The notes beneath the pieces are model-generated. The model searched no databases, was not told where the DNA came from, and was given only the letters and a program-made list of their open reading frames with translations. From contig MU624753.1 in assembly GCA_025349905.2 (NCBI GenBank), positions 1-25,993 of the forward strand: a stretch of 25,993 nt of DNA, in the 5' to 3' direction. The stretch is from Blastocladiella britannica. Its lineage: Eukaryota; Blastocladiomycota; Blastocladiomycetes; Blastocladiales; Blastocladiaceae. A program made the translations under genes and the position numbers. Of this stretch, positions 1 to 9,188 are shown piece after piece; within the stretch, counting starts at the first letter, position 1, and each line of letters begins with the position of its first letter.

Positions 1-326
1 GGCGGCGCGCAGCCATCCTTGGAACCGTGCGAACCGCTGTTGTGCGAGCCGGAGTTGTAGCCACCTGACGAGTGTCCGCCGTCGTGCTGTCCGTGACCGC
101 CCGAGGAGTGACCGCCAGAGGAGTGGCCGCCGTCGTGCTGACCGTGGCCAGAGTAGCCACCATGCGAACCGCTGTAGAAAAAAAGTGAACAAAGAAGTGA
201 GACGAAAGTCAACATGAATGCACAAGTAATATGAACGCACTGGTCCTGGTCGCGGTGACCCACGATCGGGGTCGACTGGTGGGGAGCGCAAGGAGCGGGA
301 ACGTGGATGGGAGCGCAGATAGTCAT
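1..326 (-). CDS. Gly/His/Ser-rich repeat protein, 5' part (runs off left edge)
   Basis: I do not recognise this protein. The model starts at the ATG complementary to 326-324. Exon 1 (326-241) reads MTICAPIHVPAPCAPHQSTP and then IVGHRDQD. A 69-base intron (240-172) has donor GTGCGT and a T-rich acceptor ending CTACAG. Exon 2 (171 to beyond 1) encodes a tract almost entirely of Gly, His, Ser, Asp, Gln and Tyr. That tract contains GHGQHDGGHSSGG twice, ending with SHGSKDGC at the edge. All three minus-strand frames of exon 2 are open, but the two repeat copies differ almost only at third positions of the Gly/His/Ser frame, which picks that frame. There is no obvious signal peptide or membrane segment. 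Such tracts occur in low-complexity, metal-binding or structural proteins; no function can be assigned. The start codon and first exon are inferred only from the open frame joining across the intron. Confidence 0.5.
   Translation of the reverse strand, partial: MTICAPIHVPAPCAPHQSTPIVGHRDQDQCVHITCAFMLTFVSLLCSLFFYSGSHGGYSGHGQHDGGHSSGGHSSGGHGQHDGGHSSGGYNSGSHNSGSHGSKDGCAP
57..146 (-). repeat. Two tandem-like copies of a 39-base coding repeat
   Basis: Positions 108-146 and 57-95 encode the same 13 residues, GHGQHDGGHSSGG, 51 bases (17 codons) apart. Nearly all differences are at codon third positions, which suggests an old duplication kept under selection for the amino-acid pattern. Confidence 0.75.
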
Positions 327-633
327 TGTTATATGTTACAGGGCAAGTCTTTTGAAATATACACGAGAGCTCAGCTCAGGTCTTGACGGTTTAGAAGGTG
401 CTGTTGTGTTGGCGAAAATGGATGGAGACATGTTGAGGAAATTGGCTCGCATTTGTACTTGTCCTTTCACCGCATGGACTGCGTGTGCAGGCTCTATTCC
501 GCAGCAGCGGAGGCTGGTACCGCGAGCTCTACTGCGGAGGCGAGGCGAGAGGCGAGGTGCATTATTAGCTTGCGATTTTTCATTGGGTTCAAGTGCGCCA
601 CTCATGAGAAGTCATTATTCCCATGTTATATTA
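327..633. other. Intergenic region upstream of the Gly/His/Ser-rich gene
   Basis: This stretch lies between the TSR3 stop codon and the start of the Gly/His/Ser-rich gene, both on the minus strand. It must hold the TSR3 3' end and the promoter of the leftmost gene. The open frames in it have no recognisable family features. I see no clear TATA box or RNA gene. Confidence 0.5.
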
Positions 634-1910
634 TTATTCGTGAACGATCAAGTTCCCAAAGCGGTCGACCAGTGCCACAACTGGGCCGCCATCCTCGTCC
701 GACGACTCTTCTTCGCTGTCGCTGAACCCAGGCGGGAGGTCTCCGTTCTTTTTGGCGGATTGGCGGTGATCCTGATCATCGACGTCACTCTCCTCATCGT
801 CGTCATCCGAGCTCAACGAACCAGCTTCTGTCTGCTTGCTGTACCCGATGCGCGCCGTGCGGTTCGTGTTGCGGAATAGAGCTGGATCCATATCGGCGCC
901 ATCTTCGCCAGTTTGACGGCGCGAGGCCGCTAGCACCGTGACATACGGTATCAGTCTGCTGGCAACATAAAAGAAAAATTTGAAATGTACCATGTTCGGC
1001 TTCCAGCTCGCGCATGTACGCATTCTGGACCTCGACCACTTCTGCCGAATCCTTGCACGCCGCGTAGCGCTCAAAGAGGGTCCTATAAACACTGGATGTC
1101 AATATATGGAAAACTCCACTCCAAAGAAAAAAGAAAGCGTACTCATTCAGTCCGTAGAACGCATGGCCCCAAGTGAAACGGCTCATGAGCTCGTCTCCGT
1201 ACTCTTTGAATCCAGTAATGTAGAATGCGGCGGCAAGCGCCTCGACGCAGTTGAGCCGCCATGGGCGACCATAATTGACTTGATTGGACGCAACCAGGAA
1301 GGGAACTAGGAGCGAAAAAGATAAGTAACTCAACCTTCAGTAGAGCAAAAACGAACATACGAAGTCGATCGTGCGGGGAACGAATGCGATTAAAGGGAAC
1401 CTCATCAAGACGCGCCCACGAGCACTCTACGACGCAAAGGCCGTGCGCAAGAACAATGTCGCGATCCGCCGGGCTAATGGCCTTTTTACCTTCGGGACTA
1501 TAATAATTTCACTTCGTCAGTTTCTGTCCAAGTATATGACAACTGGAAAATTACCTCAAAATGACGCCGGCAAAGCGCTGGGACACTTTGATGGATCGAA
1601 TCAGGCCCATGCGCGAAAGGCGCTTGCCCGAGCAACGCTTTGGGTCGCAATGCTCAAAGTCCTGTGATATATGGTTTATTTAGCAGGCATCATTACGAGG
1701 CAATAAAAGGTCAAGACGGACCCACATGGCCAGGGGGACCTTAATCTCGCAGCGAACTGGACCGCTGTCTTCGTCGCTGCCCTCGGCGATATCTTGGCCG
1801 TGGGGCATGGATTCGGACGACTCGGATGGGCTGTCATGGTTCATGTAGCGCTGCGCGCGACCTCCGCCGCCGCCGCCGCGTGCAGGGTGGCGTTTTCCTC
1901 CGCGTGCCAT
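634..1910 (-). CDS. TSR3: 18S rRNA aminocarboxypropyltransferase TSR3
   Basis: TSR3 transfers the 3-amino-3-carboxypropyl group of S-adenosylmethionine to the hypermodified m1acp3-pseudouridine of 18S rRNA, a late cytoplasmic step of small-subunit maturation. Exons read 1910-1722, 1661-1555, 1497-1361, 1305-1143, 1082-991 and 929-634. They join in frame to 327 residues, close to the usual length of about 310. The N-terminal ~50 residues are Gly/Ser/Asp-rich. The conserved core follows: VPLAMW across intron 1 into DFEHCDPKRCSGKRLSRMG (64-82), SPADRDIVLAHGLCVVECSW, LPFLVASNQVNYGRPWRLN and VEALAAAFYITGF. ERYAACKDSAEVVEVQNAY comes next, then an acidic Asp/Glu-rich tail. The family usually has Asn-Pro where SNQVNYG has Asn-Gln. 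The five introns are 53-61 bases long; intron 5 (990-930) is the least certain because it falls in a poorly conserved tail. The gene diverges from the DUF4436 gene across 161 bases. Confidence 0.93.
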
Positions 1911-2071
1911 GATAATATTTTTTTTTTGATAATTTCCCAAAAAAGGTTTTAGAGAAAACGTGAACCGTCGCAAATTAGGCCACCGCCAGGTAGTTTCCCA
2001 AATTGGCAAGAGTCCATGAAAGGACAACGCCATTTTCCTCCTCGTTCCCATTCCAATCGTACAAACCAAAA
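1911..2071. promoter_or_regulatory. Short divergent promoter region, TSR3 / DUF4436
   Basis: Only 161 bases separate the two start codons. The segment holds a T-run (about 1918-1927) close to TSR3 and pyrimidine-rich blocks closer to the DUF4436 gene. No classical TATA box is evident. Shared or overlapping promoter function follows from the spacing alone. Confidence 0.5.
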
Positions 2072-3507
2072 ATGTTTCTCGAGCCGATACTACGCCGGCT
2101 CCCAGCACCGGGAAGCGCCAGGTTCGGGTCGCTGGCCGCCATCACGCTGTACCTCGGATTCTTTCTGGCGGTCGTGCCCATCACCTACATCTTGTACCGC
2201 GCCGACCTCAGCAACGACGAGGCGAACCGCGACACTGGCCCGCCCTACTCATCAGCGGCGGTCGCAGCCAACACGCCCACGTCCATCACGGTCGCCGCCA
2301 GGGTCAAATCGGTGGATACTTTGGCCGCCACCGCCATCATTGGCTTTGCAATCACCCCCTCGGCCGACCTGATTGCGCCTTCCAACGCATCCAATGGCAA
2401 CGCCGTCATTGTGGGTTTCTTTGGGAGCCCTGGCGCCTTTGAACCCATCAACATTGCCGCCGACGGATCCGGAGGCGGTGATGCGACCCTCTCGCGCCCA
2501 ACCATTGCGCGGTCGTTTGGCATCGCCGTTAAAGGATTCCGCAAGATCTATGCTGCCGGGACTCGCCTTCCCAATGAGGGTTCTTATTGGTTGTCTCAAT
2601 TAATTTCTCAAGATTTTCTCATAAATCAATGAACCAGACACCTTCACGGTCCCCTTCTTTCGCTCATCTGTCCGGGGATATCCTTTTGACAAACACTTTG
2701 GGTTCGATTAACGTGATCCTCTCCTTCTAAACTAATCTAACGAAAAAAAAACAGGTTCCTGGACTTTGGCGCATTCACAGTCAATCCTGGCGTGTCTCCT
2801 GTGGCCCCACCGGTCAACTCCACCACGCCCCTGCCCATGCTCGTGACCCTGGATACAAATGTGTCCGGCATGCGGTTCGTGTCAGGAACTCCATTCACGG
2901 GCACGGGCCAGTCCAAGGGGCCCCTCTTTGTATGTTTTTTTTTCTTGTGTGTGCGCATGTATTTTTACTCAACGGTGAAATTGCGGACAGGTCGAAGTCA
3001 ACTTTGGACTCCAACGATCCAAAATCACCATTGGATTTTCGCTCTTTATCCTTGGCATCAACTGGATCTTGTCCCTTGTGGTTGGCTTCCTGGCCCTCCA
3101 GGTGTTGGTCAACAAGCGACCAGTGGCGGCAGCAGTGCTCGGCCCGCCCATCTCGCTCATGTTTGCGCTTCCTTCCCTTCGAAATGTCCAGCCTCAAGCC
3201 CCACCAATCGGGTCGACCAACGATGTCCTTGGATTTTTTTGTACGCATTAATCATTTGATCTTTAGTTGGATATATCCCCTTAACATTAAATATACGATA
3301 GGGAACATGGTCATTGTCTCACTGAGTGCAATTGCAATTATTTTCGCTTTTGTGAATCGGTGGTCACCTCCCGCAAAGGAAGCTCCAGTGATTCCCCCCC
3401 GGCCATCAAGGCGACCTTCCGAACGTGCTGTGGACGAATGGCAGCTGAGTCCAATTCACTCTCCACAGTCCACTGGTCCGCGATTGACCGACAAAGAAGG
3501 CTATTGA
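2072..3507 (+). CDS. DUF4436 family integral membrane protein
   Basis: I assign this to the uncharacterised DUF4436 family from its pattern; no biochemical role is known to me. Exons 2072-2579, 2638-2701, 2755-2929, 2991-3240 and 3302-3507 join in frame to 400 residues. An N-terminal hydrophobic helix (about residues 20-45, AAITLYLGFFLAVVPITYIL) is followed by a Ser/Ala-rich lumenal or extracellular-type domain with ITVAARVKSVDTLAATAIIG. The family-typical YPFDKHFGF lies at the end of exon 2. After TNVSGMRFVSGTPF come hydrophobic helices ITIGFSLFILGINWILSLVV, the conserved LMFALPSLRNVQPQAPPIGS and a last helix NMVIVSLSAIAIIFAFV. A Pro/Ser-rich tail ends EGY. Exon 2 would hit TAA at 2709-2711 unless spliced at 2702, and exon 4 joins exon 5 as FFWNMV, which fits the family. 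Convergent with the PH-CLU gene, 65 bases apart. Confidence 0.85.
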
Positions 3508-3572
3508 GAGGCCACATTTGTAAAAAAAATATATCTCTATTCGTTTCATTTTGTAGTTCGTGCTCGGCCAGA

Positions 3573-6500
3573 TCACACGCTGGGCGCCTTTTCGACGAGG
3601 GAAACGACCACCGCAAGCTCATTCAACGCCTCGTCCTCGCCTTCGTCAATACGGCTCAAGCAATGATCAATAAACACGGCTGGGGTCAGCCCAACGAGAT
3701 GCGACATGACGTCGCGCATGGCCTCCGCCGCCATCTCCAAGCCTCCACCTTGGCGCATGGACTGAGCACGCTGGCGCGCAGCGCGGACATGCAAGCCATG
3801 ATGAGGAGACACGGTGCGGAACTTGAGCGAAACCAGCATGCGGGCAAGCTTGAGCAGCGCAGCATTGGCGGGGCCGTCGGGGGTGACAAGCTTGGGGACA
3901 CGAACGAGCGGCTCGCTCATGAGGGGCAGGCGGGCAATGATGGTGCTCTCGTCCGCCACATCCGCGGCCGCATCGGGAGCAAGAAGATCGACCACACACG
4001 ACGCACTGAACGCGGTCATGCTACTATTGGCAATTGTTGCTGTAGGGGCAGTGGAGTAGGCTGTACTTGCCGTTGCAGCACTCGCACCAGTTGCAACGCT
4101 GCCAGAGATGGTGGAAGACGATCCAAACGCAGGTGATCCTGCACGCGACGAGGCCGAGCCCGATGCCCCGCCTCCGGATCCTGCAGTAGCAAACGCAGTG
4201 GTCGACGATACTGCGTTTCCAGCCGAACGGGCCTTGTGGTACTTAAACACGCGCGCATAGGACTCGATGGCAAACAAGACGTCGGCGCGGGCGGCTGGCG
4301 TGATAATCTCGCTTGCCGAGTCTTCTCCCGGCGCACCCACTGCAGCGGCTGCCACCGCGAGCTCTGCACACTGTGCGCACGCGTCCGCGGTGAGGACATG
4401 GTTCCATCCGTACAGGCGCTCGCGAATCTTGCGCGCCTCAATGGCATGGCTCCGAGCCATCGCCAGATCGCCCTGGACCCCGCGCGATTCAGCGAGGACC
4501 GCCAGTGCAACAGCGCGCTCCGCGGCAAACGCGTCGGTCGCGGCCTGGCTTTCGCCACCACTGCTGCTGCTGCTGCCGCTACCGCCAGCAAATGCGGCCA
4601 GTGCGTCCGTTGCCATGCGTGCCGCCTCGGGAGCGCGCTTTTCAGACTCGGAGAGCAGCTCCATGGCCGCCGACAGCTGCAGCCGCGCCGTGGCCGGGTG
4701 TGTCCGCCCCAAACTGCGAACGGCGGCGCGCAGGGCACGGCCATAGTGTTCGAGTGCCGCCGCCGGCGCTCCCGCGCTCGATGCAGCGCGGGCCAATCGC
4801 AAGTGCACATCAATCACGAGCGGGTGGTCGGGTCCCCAGTGCTTGCCAATCGCAGAGAGCGCGCGCTTTGTGCACTCGTCGGCGGGCAAGAGTCCCGCGG
4901 GGATATCGTCCTGAAGGGCCGCTTGCGATGACCCGCGCGACGCCACCAGAGTGTCGCTCGAGTCCTTGCCACCACCAATCGGGCCGGTATCACCGTCGCC
5001 GGTGCTCCCCGCGCTGGGAGACTTTGGGAGTGTCGCGTTTGTGCTTTCCGACGGCTTGGCGCCACTACCACCCTTGCCCTTAGATGTCTCGCGTGCCGTC
5101 GCGCCGCGGCCCTTTGTCGCGGCCCAAGAGGTCTCGGCCAGCACCGCCCACGCCTTTCCCGTCCCGGCGCAATCCGGCTTGCTCACTTGCACTGCTGCGG
5201 TCGCGTACGAGTATGAGTCGGTGAATCGTCGGTCGGCAAGGGCGGCCCGAGCAACCGCGATCAGCCGACGCTGCGTGACTGGACACGGGAGCAGCTTTGA
5301 GACGGGCCCGCGACTCGCGAGGTGACGGGCGAGGTCGTATGTTGCCCGCTCGCCCTGGGTTGTCAAATGCGTGCGTCCGATTTGCGGCGCTTGGATGCTG
5401 TGCACCACGGGCGGAAATCCAGCAATATCATTGGCTGTGATGGATGCGAATCCCACCAAAGGTTCTTGGAGGTCGATGGAGCAGTGCGACAGAATAGCAT
5501 GGAACTTGGCCGGCGCGTGAAGCGCGCGGAAAATGTCCAAGCTCATCACGAAGCTGAATTTGCGCTGCAGGGTCGGCTTGAGCACATCGTCCCAGAGCTT
5601 TACATTAAATGTTGTATGTGAGCTGTGGTTAATGCACTCATCAAGGTTTGAAAAACTACAACGTACCCGGTCATTGCCAGCCATGACGCGCTGAATAAAA
5701 TCGGCGGCATTTTTCTTGAGCTCGTCATTGACCTTGGTGGCACCAATCTTTCGGAAATGGGTCACTGCCTCGCGCAGCGTCGCTCTCCACGCGTCCTTTG
5801 CAGCACGGCCCACCATCTCAACAAGGCACATCTCCTTGACGGTCGGGAGCTTTGTCTTGGTGGCGACGAGTCCCAGGTACCGCAAGTTGATGCCGTGGAC
5901 GTGCATGATCCTCGCGATGCCGACCGAGTCCGTGGGCACGATTTCACCAGCATCCAGCCTGGCGACGAACGCTGGCAGCTGATTTTCGCGCAGGTAGCGA
6001 GCAGCGTACACGAGCCCGGGCGAGTCCGTGGCATCGATCGGGTGCTTGTAGCGGGCAACAAACTCAGGCCGCAGCCGCCGCACTGGATCCTGCTGGCGAT
6101 CGGCGCGGGACTGGTCGGGGGGCAGGAGTTGGGACAGTTGGTTCGCATAGTAGTGATCGTGCGTTCGGGCATAATGAATGTGCACGCCAATCGGGCTCAC
6201 AATACGGAGAGAGGTGGCGGCCTCGCTGAGTTTCTCCGACGCGGTGGCATCGCCCTTGGTCGGGCGCGTCGGGTCCAGTACAAGGGTTTGGTCGCCTTGG
6301 AGCGGGACCGCAGCCGAGCAGACAAGACGGAACCCTTTATAATCGACAATGCACTGCAACGGGACATGCAGGTCCGAACCGGAATTGGCCAGCAGACTCG
6401 CCGATTGCAAATCGAGCGCCGCCTTGCGGTGAGCAAAGTGCACGGTGCTCGCGTCAGCTTCCAGGTAGTCTGTGGCCATTGCAACCAGAATGTTGCCAAA

Positions 6501-7800
6501 GACCCACGACTCGGGCGCCTTGGTACGCGCCGCCCCCTCGACAGAGAGGCCCTTGGTATGGTAGGTATCGATCGTCTGGACAACGAGAGCCGATGCAACG
6601 GCTTGGAATTGGCCGAGAAGGTCTGCCAGGGCAAGGTCCCGCTGAAGCGCTGTTTGGTGCGACGCACATGGCTGGTCGCAGAGCTTTTGGTACATGTCAT
6701 TCCACGGGTGCTGTGGCGTCCACAGTTGAGGATCCTGTGCGGCTGCTTGCTGCTGCTGCTGACCCTTACCAGACGGCGACTTGGACGTGTGTCGGCCCAT
6801 TTCCGACAACTCGTACGCGGTGAGCACGTCCCATTCGCAGAGAGTCTTTTGAGGATCCACATAATGAGCAAAGTGTTTTCATAATGTGAATCAAAAGGGA
6901 ATATATGCCGTACCCCACCGCGCTGGCTCGTTAGGCCGAGATGGCTGATGGTCGAAGCTGCAGATACGCCGCCCGACTTGGCAGTGTACAGGCTACTCCG
7001 CATACTGCTCAGCTGCCCGCTTTGGGACGTGGTCGACTGGCTGGTGGCCGATAATGCATCAGCGATCGAAGTGGAATCAAACACTGAGCAACCCTCGAGC
7101 TCGGAAGCGGTCACATCGGGTATCATTGTCACGGGCCGAGGCACTGCCATAGATGGCGTGGCAGAGAGCGATTGGATCATGAGCGTCCAGTCGTCTCGGT
7201 CCTTTCGCAGCGTGGAGGCAAATACATGCTACGTTATTTTTTTTGATGTTAGGTGAGGTTTTGTTCCTCGGATCCCTCAAAAATATAAAAGAGACACACC
7301 TTGCGTCCGCGGATGACGAGGACAAACGGAAAAAGGGTTGCCCGATCCATAATCACACCGCGCTTCACAGGATCCACCGGGATCTCAATTTCAAGCTCAA
7401 TGGCAAGCGGCAGTGAGGATTTGGGTGTCCCTTGGTGCGAGGTGCTCAGGGCGTGATCTCTCTGCGTAAACACGAGCATTGTGGCGCCGTTTTCGCCATC
7501 CTTGCCGATCGGTGCAGCAGCGACCGGCTGGGCGATAATGCACCAGCGCATCCGCCACGGATGATAGAAGGGGCCGCGCTTGTAGAGCCACCCCTGGCGG
7601 AGGATCTTCATTCGACCGAGGCCATTGGAGAGATAGACTGCTTGTGTTTGTCCAGAAGAGAGGGGAATGTGGGTGGCGGGAGGGGAAGTTGCGTGGATCG
7701 CGCGGGGAGGCAGTGCCGCCGTGTTTACAGGCAGTCCGATCGACGGGTATGCAATGTTTCCGCGCGAAGCTGGGAGCGGGATTGGACGGGCCGTAGCCAT
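3573..7800 (-). CDS. PH domain - CLU domain - TPR fusion protein
   Basis: Exons 7800-7300, 7228-6914, 6845-5667 and 5597-3573 join at phase-0 borders to 1339 residues. A PH domain (about 64-190) opens with LRQGWLYKRGPFYHPWRMRW, continues with VLVIRGRK, and closes across intron 1 with FASTLRKDRDDWTLMIQ, giving the conserved C-terminal helix Trp. A Ser/Thr-rich linker (about 191-312) contains a Gln run. The CLU domain (about 313-645) starts TPQHPWNDMYQ and includes HGINLRYLGLV (589-599) and LPTVKEMCLVEMVGRAAK. The C-terminal part has TPR-like helices (about 906-1115) such as HWGPDHPLVIDVHLRLARAA, separated by Ser/Gly/Ala-rich inserts. CLU proteins (yeast Clu1, animal CLUH) bind mRNAs and influence mitochondrial distribution. 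The PH domain would add lipid or membrane binding, which is inference. No ATG precedes the CLU frame between its last upstream stop and exon 3, so it needs the upstream exons. Intron 3 may be retained, adding 23 residues. Confidence 0.85.
5598..5666 (-). other. Stop-free 69-base intron in the CLU region (possible retained intron)
   Basis: On the minus strand the segment starts GTACGT and ends TAAAG. It is AT-rich unlike its flanks, interrupts the CLU domain between AGNDR and LWDDVLKP, and is 69 bases with no in-frame stop. Removal or retention both keep the frame. The AAG acceptor is weaker than the CAG/TAG used by most introns here. Confidence 0.6.
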
Positions 7801-7855
7801 TATATCTCTCTATGAAGTATTTGTGATCTATACAATTATGGGGAAGTAATGCGAA

Positions 7856-7867
7856 TTTCGCGCCAAA
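7856..7867. promoter_or_regulatory. E2F/DP-like site TTTCGCGCCAAA
   Basis: The sequence matches the classical E2F consensus (TTTSSCGC) on both strands, and with its flanks forms a near-palindrome AATTTCGCGCCAAATT. It lies 56 bases upstream of the PH-CLU start. Function is inferred from the motif only. Confidence 0.4.
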
Positions 7868-8150
7868 TTGAAATGATCATGAACACCGAGTTTTCGCCTC
7901 AACTCTCCACCTCGACTTGAAGACCAGCTGCGGGTTCTGTTTTCGGCCATGTCGTTTCGCCGCCTGCGTTACACTGTTCGTATCTCACTTTTCCTGTCCT
8001 TTACTGAGAAGATCAACAACAGCAACAACAACAACCGGCCGAGGGGCTCAGATCTGGGACCAGCGGCTCAGGATGCAGTCGGGTCATTGGCGCGGACCTG
8101 ACAGCTGAAACAACCTGATTGTACGGATTCGTGGGAAGTTGGCAAAATAA

Positions 8151-8162
8151 TTTGGCGCCAAC
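8151..8162. promoter_or_regulatory. E2F/DP-like site TTTGGCGCCAAC
   Basis: A second E2F-type palindrome in the same intergenic region, about 110 bases before the derlin ATG. Its right part also pairs with AGTTGGC at 8137-8143 as an inverted repeat (GCCAACT at 8157-8163). Confidence 0.35.
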
Positions 8163-8176
8163 TTTGTTTCATTTTT

Positions 8177-8249
8177 CACGAAAACGTCAATAAAGTAGCA
8201 GGCTTATTTCTCTTCGAAGTTGGTTCATCATTAACACGAACACGTCAAT
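8177..8249. repeat. Direct repeat with CRE/UPRE-like cores upstream of derlin
   Basis: CACGAAAACGTCAAT (8177-8191) and CACGAACACGTCAAT (8235-8249) differ at one base. On the minus strand their cores read TGACGTTTT and TGACGTGTT. The second fits the TGACGTG core bound by bZIP factors of the ER stress response. The copies lie about 83 and 25 bases before the derlin start codon, so the nearer one may be in the 5' leader. Confidence 0.45.
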
Positions 8250-8273
8250 TTATTTTTATTTTTTAAAGAACGA

Positions 8274-9188
8274 ATGCCATTCACGCTGCAAAACCCCTCG
8301 CCGGGTAACCCGGTCACGGACTTTATCTTTGGCCTGCCTCCAGTCACTCGTGCCCTCTTTGCCGGGACCGTGGGCACAACACTCCTGGCCAACTTTGCCA
8401 TTCCGATCCAGACGTTTCTGCTTTATTGGCCGGCAGTGACACAGAAATGGCAGCTGTGGCGGCTCCTCTCGTGCTTCTTTGTCGGCAAGCTCGGATTTAA
8501 CTGGGCCATGGGCCTCTATTTCCTGTACCGGAACTCGATTGAGCTTGAGCGTGGCAAATACGCCGGCCGCAGTGCCGAGTTTGCCTGGGTGGTCATGCTC
8601 ATCATGGCAGCGAGCCTGGTACCTAATTGATTCATTACAGGCGATCGTGGCCCGCCCTGACCTTAAACATTTCTGTAACAGGCTGCCGGATATTTCTTTG
8701 AGCTCGCCGTGCTTGCCGAGCCATTGATGATGGCCCTCGTCTACCTCTGGTCAAATGGTACATACTTGTTTTCCTCTTTTCATGGGTCCTCTGCCATATC
8801 TCATTAAAAAACATTTGTAAAAGACTCGCCCCACACCTCAGTCGGATTCATGTTTGGCCTCCAGTTTCAGGCAATGTACTTGCCGTGGGTGCTCGCTGGG
8901 TGGGATCTCCTGATGACTGGCTCCTTCCCCGTCGTCAAGCTCATGGGGATCGTCATTGGTCACGGCGTTCACTACGCTATGGACATTTACCCTTCCAGCA
9001 ACAATGGCGCCGCTCTCTTACCCATGCCAAGTTTCCTCACCAACGTATTCCCGCAAGATCCAAACGGTCCGACTGTCGGACAGGCCGGATTCGCCGTACA
9101 ACCTCCACGCGCGACTGGCGCTGCTCCCAATCTGACCACGGCGGGCAGGCGCTGGGCCGGTACTGGGCAGCGATTGGGAGGGTCATAA
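8274..9188 (+). CDS. Derlin (Der1-like ER-associated degradation protein)
   Basis: Derlins are rhomboid-like pseudoproteases of the ER membrane that help move misfolded proteins to the cytosol for p97/Cdc48 and the proteasome. Exons 8274-8618, 8682-8757 and 8842-9188 join in frame to 255 residues, a normal derlin length. Visible features are FIFGLPPVTRALFAGTVG at the N-terminus, the conserved WR in KWQLWRLLSCFF, then KLGFNWAMGLYFLYRNSIEL. FGLQFQAMYLPWVLAGWDLL is followed by a GxxxG in LMGIVIGH, then DIYP. The C-terminus RRWAGTGQRLGGS resembles the SHP box that binds p97. No rhomboid Ser/His catalytic pair is expected. In intron 1 the upstream candidate acceptor at 8640 leads to a stop, so 8681 is used. 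Derlin diverges from PH-CLU. Confidence 0.94.

Larger units (their letters stand above)
7801..8273. promoter_or_regulatory. Divergent intergenic region, PH-CLU / derlin
   Basis: These 473 bases separate the two divergent start codons and hold no recognisable coding exon. They include two E2F-type palindromes (7856-7867 and 8151-8162) and a near-exact 15-base direct repeat with an ACGTCA core (8177-8191 and 8235-8249). There is also an ACAACA-type repetitive patch (about 8012-8034) and a T/A-rich leader just before the derlin ATG. They probably contain both promoters. Confidence 0.6.

Noticed and set aside
336..605. 89-codon minus-strand open frame between TSR3 and the Gly/His/Ser-rich gene
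   Set aside because: No recognisable motif, and it ends just before the proposed start of the leftmost gene; probably intergenic.
6743..6762. CAG/CTG microsatellite
   Set aside because: It encodes a short Gln run in the PH-CLU linker; ordinary low-complexity coding repeat.
6846..6884. Separate start codon for the CLU protein near 6860
   Set aside because: In the CLU frame 6860-6858 is GTG, not ATG, and a stop lies just upstream. The stretch reads as an intron joining the PH-linker exon to the CLU exon.
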